A stretch of DNA of 21,144 bases from Puniceicoccales bacterium. GTDB lineage: Bacteria > Verrucomicrobiota > Verrucomicrobiia > Opitutales > JAIRLM01. The DNA lies in assembly GCA_031258995.1 (NCBI GenBank), contig JAIRMB010000018.1, forward strand, positions 1-21,144. Direction: 5' to 3'. The notes beneath the pieces were generated by a model. It ran no database searches. It saw only the letters and a program-made list of their open reading frames with translations, and was not told the origin of the DNA. Below are positions 1-8,597 of the stretch, one piece after another. A program made the translations under genes and the position numbers. The stretch's first letter is position 1; every line of letters starts with the position of its first letter.

Positions 1-236
1 GAGACACGGAAGCTGTCGCTGCCGGAAGAGTCCGAACTGCCGGACCCGGAGGCACTTTCGCCGCTAGAGCCCGAGGAGCTGGAGCCGGAGACGCGGAAGC
101 TGCCGCTGTCGGAAGAGTCCGAACTGCCGGACCCGGAGGCACTTTCGCCGCTAGAGCCCGAGGAGCTGGAGCCGGAGACGCGGAAGCTGCCGCTGCCGGA
201 AGAGTCCGAACTGTTGGACCCGGAGGCATTTTCGCC
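1..236 (-). repeat. 87-bp in-frame tandem repeat, Ser/Gly/Asp-rich, 2.7 copies visible
   Basis: The plus-strand motif GAGAC(A/G)CGGAAGCTG recurs at 1, 88 and 175, an exact 87-bp period. On the coding (minus) strand each unit is 29 residues, beginning GESASGSGSSDSS and including SFRVSGSSSSGSS. The copies differ by only a few bases (for example Gly/Asp swaps). The array continues beyond the window edge, so the copy number is unknown. Being a multiple of 3, gain or loss of units would keep the frame. It probably forms a flexible linker in the outer-membrane protein. Confidence 0.95.
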
Positions 237-2099
237 AAGATTTTCATTGGGCGTGGACAGCAGTTCAGCCAAAATTTTATCGCCATCCTTCCAAACGGAA
301 AATTTGTAACTCTCTCGTACTACGCCGTCGGGGATGGTCGATCCGTCGCACAGTACGGGAAGAAGAGATTCATTGCAGCGTAAACCCGCATCGCAATTCA
401 GCAGGACGACCAGCTGGTTCACCAAAAGATGAAAAGACTCTGTGTCGCAGTTATTTACACCCACATCGATGGTGGCGGAATCTGCGACGGTCACCGTTCC
501 ATAGGGAATTTCCAGCATTACGGCACTTTCGATAACATTCGACGGCAGAACGAAATGCAGCTTGCCCTGCAGCTCCACCGTCCCGGCGTTGATTTCGCTC
601 CGCATGAAATCAGGATCGTAGGGCACCGCCTCCCTGTGCGCGGTAACGGCTAAGATGCTCTCGTCGAACTCATAAACGTCGATCGGCTGGCCGTAGGCGA
701 TGCGCAGTGTGGCCGATTCGCAGAGCCGGAAGGGGCCGCCGTTGGCCGGAATGCTCTCGATGAGCTCTCCATTGATGTCGTAAATATCTTTACTAGAAGC
801 GATTAAGTCATTAAAGAAATTGCTCTCGCCGGCGCCGAAGGAGGCGCCGTTCTGCAGCACCATCGTTCCGTGCGAAACGGTTGCGCCGTAGGTAGAACCG
901 CTGTCCTCAGCCAGCGCAGGGATGGGTGATTTTGCATTAGGATCTACACTCGCCCATGGCTCCCCGAACCAAACGTCCGACCGGTGCCGGTCGAAGAGCA
1001 CCGTGCCGGTGTGATCGCTCTCCGGGTTGATCACAATAGATAGTGATGTGTTATGATCGCGAAGTATTAGTGAATTTCTACCGCTAGTGAGCGGATCGTA
1101 ATTCCAAAATGTGCAGCTCTCTGCCGCGGCGATTCCGACTGTTATACCTGCATTATAATGGTTTCCAAAATGGAAACCGCCCGGCCGCTCGCTTTTGTTC
1201 AGCGAACTCTCTGAGAGGTTCCCAAACAGATTCCCCTGAACGACCACGTCTCCCGACAGGGCAGCCACTTTGATATTATTACCATCGACCCCTCCGCAGT
1301 AGGCGGCTCCGCCAATGCCTTCCGCGTAGTTTTTTAAAAAGAATGTGCCGCCCAGGTCGGCAAACCCCTCCCCATCGCTGCCGGTAAAACCCTGGCCCAC
1401 AGAAATTCCGCCCCCATTGCCGGCCACGTTGCCTGTAAAAATCGAATTGGTAATTTTTCCGCAAAAACATTCCGCGCGGACCGCCCCGCCAAAGCCGCAT
1501 ACATCGAGCGCATGAACTTGAATACTGTTGCCGATGAAAGTGCACCTGTCAATTTCGCCGGTGAAAGCGCTATTGAAATCAACTGCTCCACCGAAGCCAG
1601 ATAAAAAATAACTACGGGTTTCATTTCCTATGAATTTACAATTAGTAATATTACCAGTAGTATTGCCGCCGTAGTAGACCGCCCCGCCCCAGACATTGGC
1701 TGCAGCGCTGTCGGTGCCGTCGAACGTGATCATATGCAAAAGTACCGATTGTGAGACCGTAGTATTTTCTGAAAATTTTAAAAAATTATACATGAAGTCC
1801 GAATCTTTCTTGAAAATCGTCGTTGGCTGATGGAACTCGTCAAGTTCTGCCCCTGAGAAGGCGAGGCTTTTCGTGATCACTAGTCGGCTCTCTTCATCTG
1901 TGAATGCGAACGTGCGTGCGGGAATGTTTACGCTGCCGTTGGCATCCGTATCATCGATCGCCGCCCACACATCGTCCTGTTTTCCCGAACTATAAGTAAC
2001 ATCCGATCCTAAAGTCGCAGCGGGAAAGACGCAGGCCACTGAAAGCAAAAAGGCACAGAAACGCCCCTGTATCTCTATGTGTCTACGGATCTGACCCAT
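1..2099 (-). CDS. Polymorphic-membrane-protein-like autotransporter (3' end outside window)
   Basis: I translated the frame from the ATG at 2099 to the window edge (699 codons) and found no stop; an in-frame TAA lies just upstream of this ATG. Residues 1-32 look like a Sec signal peptide (Arg-containing start, then a hydrophobic stretch ending near PAATLG). Residues 138-266 carry GGA(V/A)- and GGGI-type motifs at 138, 170, 204, 229 and 263, alternating with FxxN motifs at F156, F188, F221 and F254. The spacing is 32-33 residues. Alternating GGA[ILV] and FxxN motifs are the hallmark of chlamydial Pmp autotransporters, whose passenger is a beta-helix. Near 331-336 (FWNYDP) and a later TGTVLFD segment, the protein resembles the Pmp middle domain. 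Several Cys residues (154, 186, 201, 211, 213, 268, 329) fit disulfide cross-linking. From about residue 622 it becomes a Ser/Gly/Asp repeat linker. The expected C-terminal beta-barrel would lie beyond position 1, so the autotransporter assignment is incomplete. It is minus-strand downstream of murJ with a 76-bp gap. Confidence 0.75.
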   Translation of the reverse strand, partial: MGQIRRHIEIQGRFCAFLLSVACVFPAATLGSDVTYSSGKQDDVWAAIDDTDANGSVNIPARTFAFTDEESRLVITKSLAFSGAELDEFHQPTTIFKKDSDFMYNFLKFSENTTVSQSVLLHMITFDGTDSAAANVWGGAVYYGGNTTGNITNCKFIGNETRSYFLSGFGGAVDFNSAFTGEIDRCTFIGNSIQVHALDVCGFGGAVRAECFCGKITNSIFTGNVAGNGGGISVGQGFTGSDGEGFADLGGTFFLKNYAEGIGGAAYCGGVDGNNIKVAALSGDVVVQGNLFGNLSESSLNKSERPGGFHFGNHYNAGITVGIAAAESCTFWNYDPLTSGRNSLILRDHNTSLSIVINPESDHTGTVLFDRHRSDVWFGEPWASVDPNAKSPIPALAEDSGSTYGATVSHGTMVLQNGASFGAGESNFFNDLIASSKDIYDINGELIESIPANGGPFRLCESATLRIAYGQPIDVYEFDESILAVTAHREAVPYDPDFMRSEINAGTVELQGKLHFVLPSNVIESAVMLEIPYGTVTVADSATIDVGVNNCDTESFHLLVNQLVVLLNCDAGLRCNESLLPVLCDGSTIPDGVVRESYKFSVWKDGDKILAELLSTPNENLGENASGSNSSDSSGSGSFRVSGSSSSGSSGESASGSGSSDSSDSGSFRVSGSSSSGSSGESASGSGSSDSSGSDSFRV

Positions 2100-2175
2100 G
2101 CCGGATTATGCTAACGGCCGCCGCGCCCGTGGCAAGGGGAAAATTTAGAAATTTTTTACGGATTGCGAGTGAACT

Positions 2176-3720
2176 TTACTTTTTCCGTCGCAGGAGGCCT
2201 AGCGGCGCCCAAAGGAGGGAAATTTCGCCGAAACCGGAGCGCCAAAGAACGAGCCCGTAGAGGGCGATGGCGGAAGGAATGGCGATGGCTAGCTGCAGCA
2301 GAGCGCCGGACCGGCCAGGCGGGCGCGCGAAGGGGAGTCGGACAAAGGCGAGAAGGAAAGCGAGCAGTACGCCGTTGGCCCATAGGAGGGGTCTACCGGC
2401 GCCGGCCGGGCGCTTCCCCAACCGCCCTATTTTTCGCTGCAGAAGAACGCACTGGAAGCCGGCGGAGAGCGCGTTGGCGACGGCAATGCCCACGGCCCCG
2501 AACGGCTTTATCAGCAGTAGCGTTAGGAGCAGGTTGGCGAGAATGGCAACGGCGGCCGCTCGGACCGGAGTTTTCATGTCCTGGAGGGCGTGGAAAGCTC
2601 TGGTGGAAAGGCCGGCCATGGCGAAGAGGGGAATGCCAACGGCGGAAGCCCGGAGAACGGGCAAAGTTCTGGCCAGATCGTCGGCGCCGTAGTTTCCCCA
2701 GCCAAAAAGGGCCGTTAGGATCGGCCGACTGAGGAGGATCAGCCCGATGGCGGAGGGGATGGTGACCATCAAAACCGAACGGAGGGCGCGGCCGTAGCCG
2801 CGGGCGAAGGCCCCCCCATCGCCGGTGGAAGCGGATTGGGCCAGGTCCGGAAAAGAGACGGAGATGATGGAAATGGCGAAGACACCTAGGGGTAGCTCCA
2901 CGAGGCGGCTGGACAGGTAAAGCGTGGAGATGCCGTTTGCCGTGAGCCAAAAGGCCAACAGGCGGGAGACGGTTGCGTTGATTTGTACCATGGCGGCTCC
3001 CAGGACGGCCGGCAAAAAAAGGTTCCAAAGACGGTCCAGGAGAGGGTGGTGGGACCAGTCCCAGCGGAAGCGCCAGCCGCGCCGCCGCAGCAGAAGGCTC
3101 GGAAAGGCCAATTGGCCCATTCCGCCCGCCAGTACGCCTCCGCAGACGAGGAGTGTGGCCAAAAGTTTATTGGATGGGCAAAGGAGGAGAGCGCCCACGC
3201 CGGTAGCCACCATGAATCCGTTCAATGGGAGGGTCGCTAGGGCGGGTAGACCGAAGAAGCCGAGTGCATTTAGGGCGCCGCAGATCATGGCAGACAGACA
3301 GGTGAAGAGCAGGTAGGGGGCGAGCAGTAGGGACAGACCCAGTGCCCGCAACCAGCGGTCCGAGAAAAAGCGATGGCATAGCAGAAAGGCGACCGCGCAG
3401 GCGCCGATGGCGAACAGGAGAAAGGCGCAGAGACGGGAAAGAAGCCGGTTTAGAAATGTAAATGCTTCATCTTGAGAATGACTTTTGAGAGTTCCGGCAA
3501 AAAGGGGGATCATGGCTGAGTTGAGAGCCCCTTCGCCCAACATGCGGCGAAAAAGGTTAGGTACCGTAAAGGCGAAAAGAAAGGCGCCATTCCACTCCGA
3601 TAGACCCAAAAGCGCGAACAGCACGCTGTCCCGCAAAAGGCCGGCCATTCGCGAAAGAACGGTCGCAGCGGCTACGGCCGCTATGGATCGCTCCGATTTC
3701 CCGGCTACGCTGTGCGACAC
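2176..3720 (-). CDS. murJ: MurJ/MviN lipid II flippase
   Basis: This 514-residue inner-membrane protein is of the MOP superfamily and would flip lipid II across the membrane for peptidoglycan synthesis. The N-terminal signature is clear: SRMAGLLRD (23-31) followed by FTVPNLFRRMLGEGALNSA (51-69), which matches the conserved MurJ pattern SRxxGxxRD ... PNxxRRxxxEGA. The rest is a run of hydrophobic segments consistent with about 14 membrane helices, and the length is normal for the family. The start is GTG at 3720. No Shine-Dalgarno sequence is visible before it, but no better start precedes the conserved N-terminus. It is divergent from the ABC exporter at 3824 and lies upstream of the Pmp-like gene on the same strand, so the two may be co-transcribed. 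Confidence 0.95.
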   Translation of the reverse strand: MSHSVAGKSERSIAAVAAATVLSRMAGLLRDSVLFALLGLSEWNGAFLFAFTVPNLFRRMLGEGALNSAMIPLFAGTLKSHSQDEAFTFLNRLLSRLCAFLLFAIGACAVAFLLCHRFFSDRWLRALGLSLLLAPYLLFTCLSAMICGALNALGFFGLPALATLPLNGFMVATGVGALLLCPSNKLLATLLVCGGVLAGGMGQLAFPSLLLRRRGWRFRWDWSHHPLLDRLWNLFLPAVLGAAMVQINATVSRLLAFWLTANGISTLYLSSRLVELPLGVFAISIISVSFPDLAQSASTGDGGAFARGYGRALRSVLMVTIPSAIGLILLSRPILTALFGWGNYGADDLARTLPVLRASAVGIPLFAMAGLSTRAFHALQDMKTPVRAAAVAILANLLLTLLLIKPFGAVGIAVANALSAGFQCVLLQRKIGRLGKRPAGAGRPLLWANGVLLAFLLAFVRLPFARPPGRSGALLQLAIAIPSAIALYGLVLWRSGFGEISLLWAPLGLLRRKK

Positions 3721-3823
3721 GGTCGCAGGGAGGTGAAAAAAGAAAATGGCGCAAGGCCAATGGATCGTGTGCGGTGTGCAATGGCGTTGCCAGCGGTGCT
3801 TCCTTCGCCTAGCGAGCTAGGCC

Positions 3824-5566
3824 GTGAATCGGGAGCTGATTCAATTTTTCTGGCGCATACTGCGGCCCTATCGCTGGCTTGCGGTTCTGGGCATTCTGTT
3901 TACGGCGCCCGTTGGCGCGCTCGATGCCGCCATTGCCGCATTCCTTCGGCCCTGCATCGACGGAGCCATTGTCAACAGAAGTATCGCCTTTACCGCCCGC
4001 GTGCCGCTTCTAATCGTCCTTTTCACGTTCATCCAGGGGGTCTGCATTTATTTTTCCTCCTACGTGAATGGCTGGGTAGGCAATCGTATCACCTTTGACA
4101 CGAAGAAATTACTCATTCATCGGCTATTTCTTCAGAATGCCACCTACTTTGATGGGACCGATTCTGGCCAGGTGCTCATGCGATTTTCCACGGACGCTTC
4201 GACCGCCTGCGCCGGGCTAGTGCTGAATGTGCGCTATTTCCTGACCCGATTTTTTTCCTCGCTATCACTTGTGGTGGTACTGCTTTACAATTCCTGGTGG
4301 CTGGCGCTCATCGCCCTCATTTTCGTGGCCATCGCTTTTTACCCGCTCCGCTTCATGCGGCGGAAGATGAAGGGCCTGGTGGGAATGAGCCAAACGTCGG
4401 GTGCCGCGGAGACGGCCTTTTGCCACGAATGCCATGCCGGTAACCGCACCGTTGCTGCCTATAATTTGCAGTGGCAATTGGAAGAACGGTATGGGGACCT
4501 CATGGAGGAAATGTTTCGCGTCTCACTCCGTATGATTCGCCACTCCAGTTGGCCTTCGCCGGTCATGCACCTGATCGTTTCGGTCGGTCTGGCCGGTGTG
4601 CTGGGTTTGGGTAGCTATCTGGTGACCGCGGGGCTTATGAGCAGTGGCAGTTTTGTTGCTTTCATCGCCGCTCTGCTGCTCATCTACACGCCCATTAAGG
4701 GCATCGGCACCAACGTCGCCGGCATACAGGGCGCCTTTCTCGCCGCGGAGCGGGTTTGCGAAGTCCTTCGCCGTCGGCCAGCCGTACCGCTGCCGGACCG
4801 GCATTCGCAGCCGCTAGCATTTCGTGAGGGCATTGAATTCCGCAATGTGCACTTCTTCTACCGACCGGATCGGCCCGTGCTGCGGGGGATAGATTTATTT
4901 GTCACTGCCGGAGAGAAGGTGGGCATTGTGGGCCACTCCGGCAGCGGGAAAAGCACGCTCATCCATCTGCTGCTCCGCCTCTACGATGTCAGCTGTGGCA
5001 GCATTTCCATCGATGGCAACGATGTGCGGCGTATCCCGATAGGAGATCTGCGCCAGAGCATCGCCATCGTGTTCCAAGATAATTTTTTATTCTCTGGAAC
5101 GGTCCGCAAAAATATTTTGCTGGGCAATCCGTGGGCGAATGAAAGGGAGCTGCGGGCCGCCGTGGATGCGGCTCTGCTGGGTGATTTTGTGCAGTCGCTG
5201 CCGAATGGGCTAGATACGGAAGTGGGCGAGCGGGGCGTCTTGCTCTCCGGCGGCCAAAGGCAGCGGATAGCCATCGCCCGTGCTATCATAAAAAATGCAC
5301 CCATAGTCGTTCTAGATGAGGCAACTAGCGCATTGGACAGTCATTCCGAGGCGATTGTCCAGCGGGCGCTAGATAACCTCGCACGGAACAGGACCGTGTT
5401 CATCATTGCCCATAGAATTTCCACCGTCGCCGCCGCCGATCGCATCCTAGTCCTGAATGATGGTCGTGTCGTCGAATGTGGCACGCATAATGAACTGCTG
5501 GCTAGGAGGAACGGCATTTACGCGTCATTGCATCGCCAGCAGAGCAGCGTTAGAAAAGTACGGTGA
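3824..5566 (+). CDS. MsbA-like ABC exporter (fused TMD-NBD half transporter)
   Basis: This 580-residue type I ABC exporter half-transporter probably works as a homodimer in the inner membrane. Residues 1-320 form the membrane domain with about six hydrophobic helices. The nucleotide-binding domain follows: Walker A GHSGSGKST (370-378), a Q-loop in IVFQDNFLFSG, the signature LSGGQ (474-478), Walker B IVVLDE (494-499) and the H-loop His530. Domain order and length match MsbA/LipA-type lipid exporters. The setting beside lipid A and LPS genes makes lipid A-core flipping a reasonable guess, but half-transporters of this shape also export peptides and drugs, so no symbol is given. The start is GTG at 3824 with only a weak purine stretch upstream. 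It is divergent from murJ (103-bp gap) and convergent with the gene ending at 5591. Confidence 0.9.
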   Translation: MNRELIQFFWRILRPYRWLAVLGILFTAPVGALDAAIAAFLRPCIDGAIVNRSIAFTARVPLLIVLFTFIQGVCIYFSSYVNGWVGNRITFDTKKLLIHRLFLQNATYFDGTDSGQVLMRFSTDASTACAGLVLNVRYFLTRFFSSLSLVVVLLYNSWWLALIALIFVAIAFYPLRFMRRKMKGLVGMSQTSGAAETAFCHECHAGNRTVAAYNLQWQLEERYGDLMEEMFRVSLRMIRHSSWPSPVMHLIVSVGLAGVLGLGSYLVTAGLMSSGSFVAFIAALLLIYTPIKGIGTNVAGIQGAFLAAERVCEVLRRRPAVPLPDRHSQPLAFREGIEFRNVHFFYRPDRPVLRGIDLFVTAGEKVGIVGHSGSGKSTLIHLLLRLYDVSCGSISIDGNDVRRIPIGDLRQSIAIVFQDNFLFSGTVRKNILLGNPWANERELRAAVDAALLGDFVQSLPNGLDTEVGERGVLLSGGQRQRIAIARAIIKNAPIVVLDEATSALDSHSEAIVQRALDNLARNRTVFIIAHRISTVAAADRILVLNDGRVVECGTHNELLARRNGIYASLHRQQSSVRKVR

Positions 5567-5590
5567 AGTTGATAGTTTAAAAGTTTGCAC

Positions 5591-6226
5591 CTATTCAGTC
5601 GAAGGCGGGAAGATTGCCGAGTTGTCTCTTATAAATTCTACACGGTCATTCAGCTCGAGTCCGCCTAGCACATCATAGAGTTTGCGAAGGTCATCTTCGC
5701 TGTAAGATTTTTGACTCAAATGTTCCGTGACGTCAAATTTGTGTACTCTGCTTTTCCCTAGGAACTGATCTTCATGAAGTTTTTTACATACGTCATTTGC
5801 AAGACGAGCGAGCTGAGATGGGTACGAATTCTTATTTTTAAATTTTAATATTAGGTTGATAGGAACGCTGGCTATAGCCTCATTGGAGGGTGGCAGTCCA
5901 TGCGCAATGTAATCCCATTGAATGGAGGCAATTGACCTACCTGGTAAAAGTGCAGCGAAAAACGGAAGCCGGAGACCGAATAGGGAAAATAGCTCCCATC
6001 GGTCCAAAAAATTACCCTTCTGCGCAATTTCTGCAATATTGTCTTTGAACGTTTTGGCCGAGACTAGCACTCTGCGGGTCGTTCTGCGACTATTGCCGTC
6101 ATAATTGCAGTTTGTGTCCAACTTGTGTCCAGCATCGGCTAGCAGTCGATTAATTCTGCCCTCCTCGGGCAGTATAAATGCAACGGATCGAAGTCTGGCG
6201 TCATTGTTCGCCAAAAAAACGCTCAC
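5591..6226 (-). CDS. Hypothetical protein, 211 aa, AT-richer than neighbours
   Basis: I do not recognise this protein. It is soluble-looking, with no signal peptide or clear membrane helix. It has a charged N-terminal half and a C-terminal stretch rich in Asp, Glu, Lys and Leu (SEDDLRKLYDVLGGLELNDR). The coding sequence and the roughly 90 bp upstream are visibly richer in A and T than the flanking envelope genes, which suggests recent acquisition or relaxed selection. The only usual start in the open frame is GTG at 6226, with poor ribosome-binding context. A GGAGG lies further upstream but would serve a TTG in another frame that stops after 12 codons. It is convergent with the ABC exporter (24-bp gap) and follows uppP on the same strand order. 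In a genome with a type III secretion system an orphan of this kind could be an effector, but nothing in the sequence proves it. Confidence 0.55.
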   Translation of the reverse strand: MSVFLANNDARLRSVAFILPEEGRINRLLADAGHKLDTNCNYDGNSRRTTRRVLVSAKTFKDNIAEIAQKGNFLDRWELFSLFGLRLPFFAALLPGRSIASIQWDYIAHGLPPSNEAIASVPINLILKFKNKNSYPSQLARLANDVCKKLHEDQFLGKSRVHKFDVTEHLSQKSYSEDDLRKLYDVLGGLELNDRVEFIRDNSAIFPPSTE

Positions 6227-6313
6227 GCTCTGTTTATATGTATATATTGTGAAATTATCAAGCCGATTCCTCCGATGAGACAGCGCTCTTAGTTGCTAAA
6301 TTACTAGGTCAAT

Positions 6314-7219
6314 TTAAGATGCTGTCACTAAGATAATTAGACCTAAAAGAACGCGATAGTAGCCGAAAGGTAGCAAAGATCGATTTTGTAGCAAACAGCT
6401 CAGATAATTTTGGAAGAAGAGGCTGGGAATTGCACAAAGAAAGGCGCAACCGCAGCCAAATGCCACCGGGCCAATGGGAAGTGCCGCTATTGCCGCCAAT
6501 CCGCCGGCAAGGAGCCGGTAGCAGGCCGCCGCGGCGATGGTGCCGTAGCCAAGGAAAAAAGTAAATTCCACGGCAGCCAAGGGGCAGAGTCCCAACGCTA
6601 GGGAAGCGGTTAATCCCATAAGTGAACGGCTGACACCTGGGAAAAGGGCGATGGTCTGGGCAATGCCGACAAAGAGCGCATCGCGGTAGTCGAATTCGGA
6701 CAGCTGCCGCCGGCCCTTCCGATGGAAAATGCTTTCAAAGATTAGAATGTACATGCCACCTAGCAAAAGAGACCAGGCGATGGTCCGGATGGGAGGCGAG
6801 GGATGCCAATGAAGGTAGTCCAGCAGTGCACCGACTAACGCCACAGGAAAAAAGGCAAGCAACAGACAACACAGGATCCGGCGACCCTCTTGAGAACGGC
6901 CCAGTGCGCCCAAGAAAAGTTGACCGACGCGGCGCGGGTAAGCCACTAAAATCGCGAGCGCGGAAGCCAGCTGCAAAAGCAGGTCAAAGTGCCAGATAGC
7001 ATCCGTTCGCGCACCGCCAGATGCCCAGTTCGGTCCTGCTAGCTCCCGCAAAATCAAAAGATGGGCCGACGAAGAAACGGGCCAAAACTCCGTAAGTCCC
7101 TGCAACGCACCGGAAATTGACGCTTCGCCGAAGCCAATGGGCACTTGCTCCACCGCCGCCATCTGGCCGCCGGCAAGGGCGGCACAGAGCAAAAAAATAT
7201 TCCAACGCCAGTGGAGCAT
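6314..7219 (-). CDS. uppP: Undecaprenyl-diphosphatase UppP/BacA
   Basis: This 301-residue integral membrane phosphatase recycles undecaprenyl diphosphate to the monophosphate carrier. The two family motifs are present: QGLTEFWPVSSSAH (about 40-53), the [E/Q]xxxE active-site segment, and FPGVSRS with its Arg, the second catalytic segment. The second motif ends SRSLMGLT rather than the usual SRSG. The frame is open to 7297, but I prefer the ATG at 7219. It overlaps the lpxC-fabZ stop as TGATG, a typical translational-coupling junction. The chosen start still leaves about 23 more residues before the first motif than in E. coli BacA. This stretch (MLHWRWNIFLLCAALAGG) looks like a signal peptide or extra membrane segment. 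It belongs to the lpxC-fabZ operon. Confidence 0.93.
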   Translation of the reverse strand: MLHWRWNIFLLCAALAGGQMAAVEQVPIGFGEASISGALQGLTEFWPVSSSAHLLILRELAGPNWASGGARTDAIWHFDLLLQLASALAILVAYPRRVGQLFLGALGRSQEGRRILCCLLLAFFPVALVGALLDYLHWHPSPPIRTIAWSLLLGGMYILIFESIFHRKGRRQLSEFDYRDALFVGIAQTIALFPGVSRSLMGLTASLALGLCPLAAVEFTFFLGYGTIAAAACYRLLAGGLAAIAALPIGPVAFGCGCAFLCAIPSLFFQNYLSCLLQNRSLLPFGYYRVLLGLIILVTAS

Positions 7220-8529
7220 CAGTCGATCCGATCGTCCGCGATGGTAAAAAGCAGCTCGGCCGAGGAGGCCGCCTGTCCGTTCGCTCGACAGGCGCATTCC
7301 ACCAATGCGATTTTTTTTGCCCTCTGTTGCAGCAATTTAGCCTCAATAAGCAACTGATCCCCGGGTCCGACGACCCGACGAAATTTCACCCGATCGCAGC
7401 TCATAAGAAAAGCCAATTTACCGGCCATGTCGGCCTGCCGCAGCATCATAATCCCAGCTGCCTGGGCCATGGCTTCGATTTGCAGCACGCCGGGAAACAC
7501 CGGTCTTCCCGGGAAATGGCCCTGAAAAAAAGGTTCGTTGATAGATACATTTTTCAGTGCCAGCAGCCGCCCATCGCCTGCCTCCAGTACCCGATCTACC
7601 AGCAAAAAGGGATAGCGGTGGGGTATGAGATTGAGGATTTGACAGATGTCGAGGCCTTTGGGGGCATTTTCGAGCGAGGGTGGTCGACCAACCGATCGGT
7701 GCTCCTCCATGCGAGTGCGCAATTCCCGGACAAAGCGGGCGTTAAAAGCATGGCCGGGCCGAACTGCAATGACGTGGGCCCGTAGCGGCATGCCCAGAAG
7801 GGTGAGATCGCCAATGAGGTCTAAAATTTTGTGCCGCACGAATTCATCTCTAAATCGGAGCGGTTCTTTGGAGAGAATTTTGTCTCCTTTGATGACGATG
7901 GCGGAATCCAGACTGCCGCCGCGAATTTTGCCCATCTTAAGGAGCGGTTCAATGTCCTCATATATTGTAAATGTTCGAGCAGGAGCAATTTGTGAGAAAT
8001 AATTTTCAGGTGTGATGTCGATGGAGAGATGCTGCGTGTGCAGATCCCGATCATCGGCGGAGGTGCAGGTGATGCGGAGACCGTCGTGGGGCACGGCGAT
8101 GATGGTGCGCTTGCCTTCAGAAATGCAAAGCGGTTGAGTGAGAACGAATTCTCGCCGTTCGCCCCCCTGTTCCACGATGCCGGCCTGCTGGAGAAGGTTG
8201 GCGTATTCTTTGGCAGATCCGTCTAAAACAGGGGGCTCTTCGCCGTCGATTTCTATGGTAATGTTGTCAATGGCCAGGCCGGCGATGGCGGAGAGGAGAT
8301 GTTCAACCGTGTGGATGCGTACGTCGCCGCTGGCTACGGTTGTGCAGCGAACTAGATCACCTACGGCTGCGATATCCGGTCGCAGAATCGGCTGGCCCAA
8401 TAAATCCGTGCGGCGGAAAATAATGCCAGAGTTTTCTTCTCCGGGGCCGATCCGAACGGTCACGTCCTGCCCCGTGTGCACGCCCCGGCCACGTACCCCC
8501 ACTTTTCGCTCTATCGTCTTCTGGAACAC
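7219..8529 (-). CDS. lpxC-fabZ: Bifunctional LpxC-FabZ: UDP-3-O-acyl-GlcNAc deacetylase / 3-hydroxyacyl-ACP dehydratase
   Basis: This is a 436-residue fusion. Residues 1-280 are LpxC, the zinc deacetylase that commits UDP-3-O-acyl-GlcNAc to lipid A. The motif HTVEHLLSA holds the catalytic Glu76 and zinc ligand His77, RHKILD gives ligands His233 and Asp237, and PGH provides the second catalytic His260. Residues 290-436 are FabZ, the dehydratase of fatty-acid elongation. PHRYPFLLVDR (303-313) is followed by catalytic His338 in QGHFPGRPVFPGV and Glu352 in QIEAMAQ, the His-x13-Glu spacing of FabZ. Both active sites look intact. Fused LpxC-FabZ is well known in Bacteroidetes, whereas in most other groups the genes are separate. 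The start is GTG at 8529 with GAGGT 7 bases upstream. It heads an operon with uppP. Confidence 0.96.
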   Translation of the reverse strand: MFQKTIERKVGVRGRGVHTGQDVTVRIGPGEENSGIIFRRTDLLGQPILRPDIAAVGDLVRCTTVASGDVRIHTVEHLLSAIAGLAIDNITIEIDGEEPPVLDGSAKEYANLLQQAGIVEQGGERREFVLTQPLCISEGKRTIIAVPHDGLRITCTSADDRDLHTQHLSIDITPENYFSQIAPARTFTIYEDIEPLLKMGKIRGGSLDSAIVIKGDKILSKEPLRFRDEFVRHKILDLIGDLTLLGMPLRAHVIAVRPGHAFNARFVRELRTRMEEHRSVGRPPSLENAPKGLDICQILNLIPHRYPFLLVDRVLEAGDGRLLALKNVSINEPFFQGHFPGRPVFPGVLQIEAMAQAAGIMMLRQADMAGKLAFLMSCDRVKFRRVVGPGDQLLIEAKLLQQRAKKIALVECACRANGQAASSAELLFTIADDRID

Positions 8530-8597
8530 GCTACGACCTCAGTCAAAAAATTTTTCTTCGCAAGTGCGGACTGCCCAGGCCGTGCGAATGAATTTTC

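Noticed and set aside
2163..2732. Long plus-strand frames rich in Arg and Gly
   Set aside because: They are antisense to murJ and have the composition expected from the complement of a GC-rich membrane-protein gene.
7117..7785. 222-codon plus-strand open frame
   Set aside because: It is antisense to lpxC-fabZ and uppP, which have intact catalytic motifs; its own translation is low-quality, with no domain.
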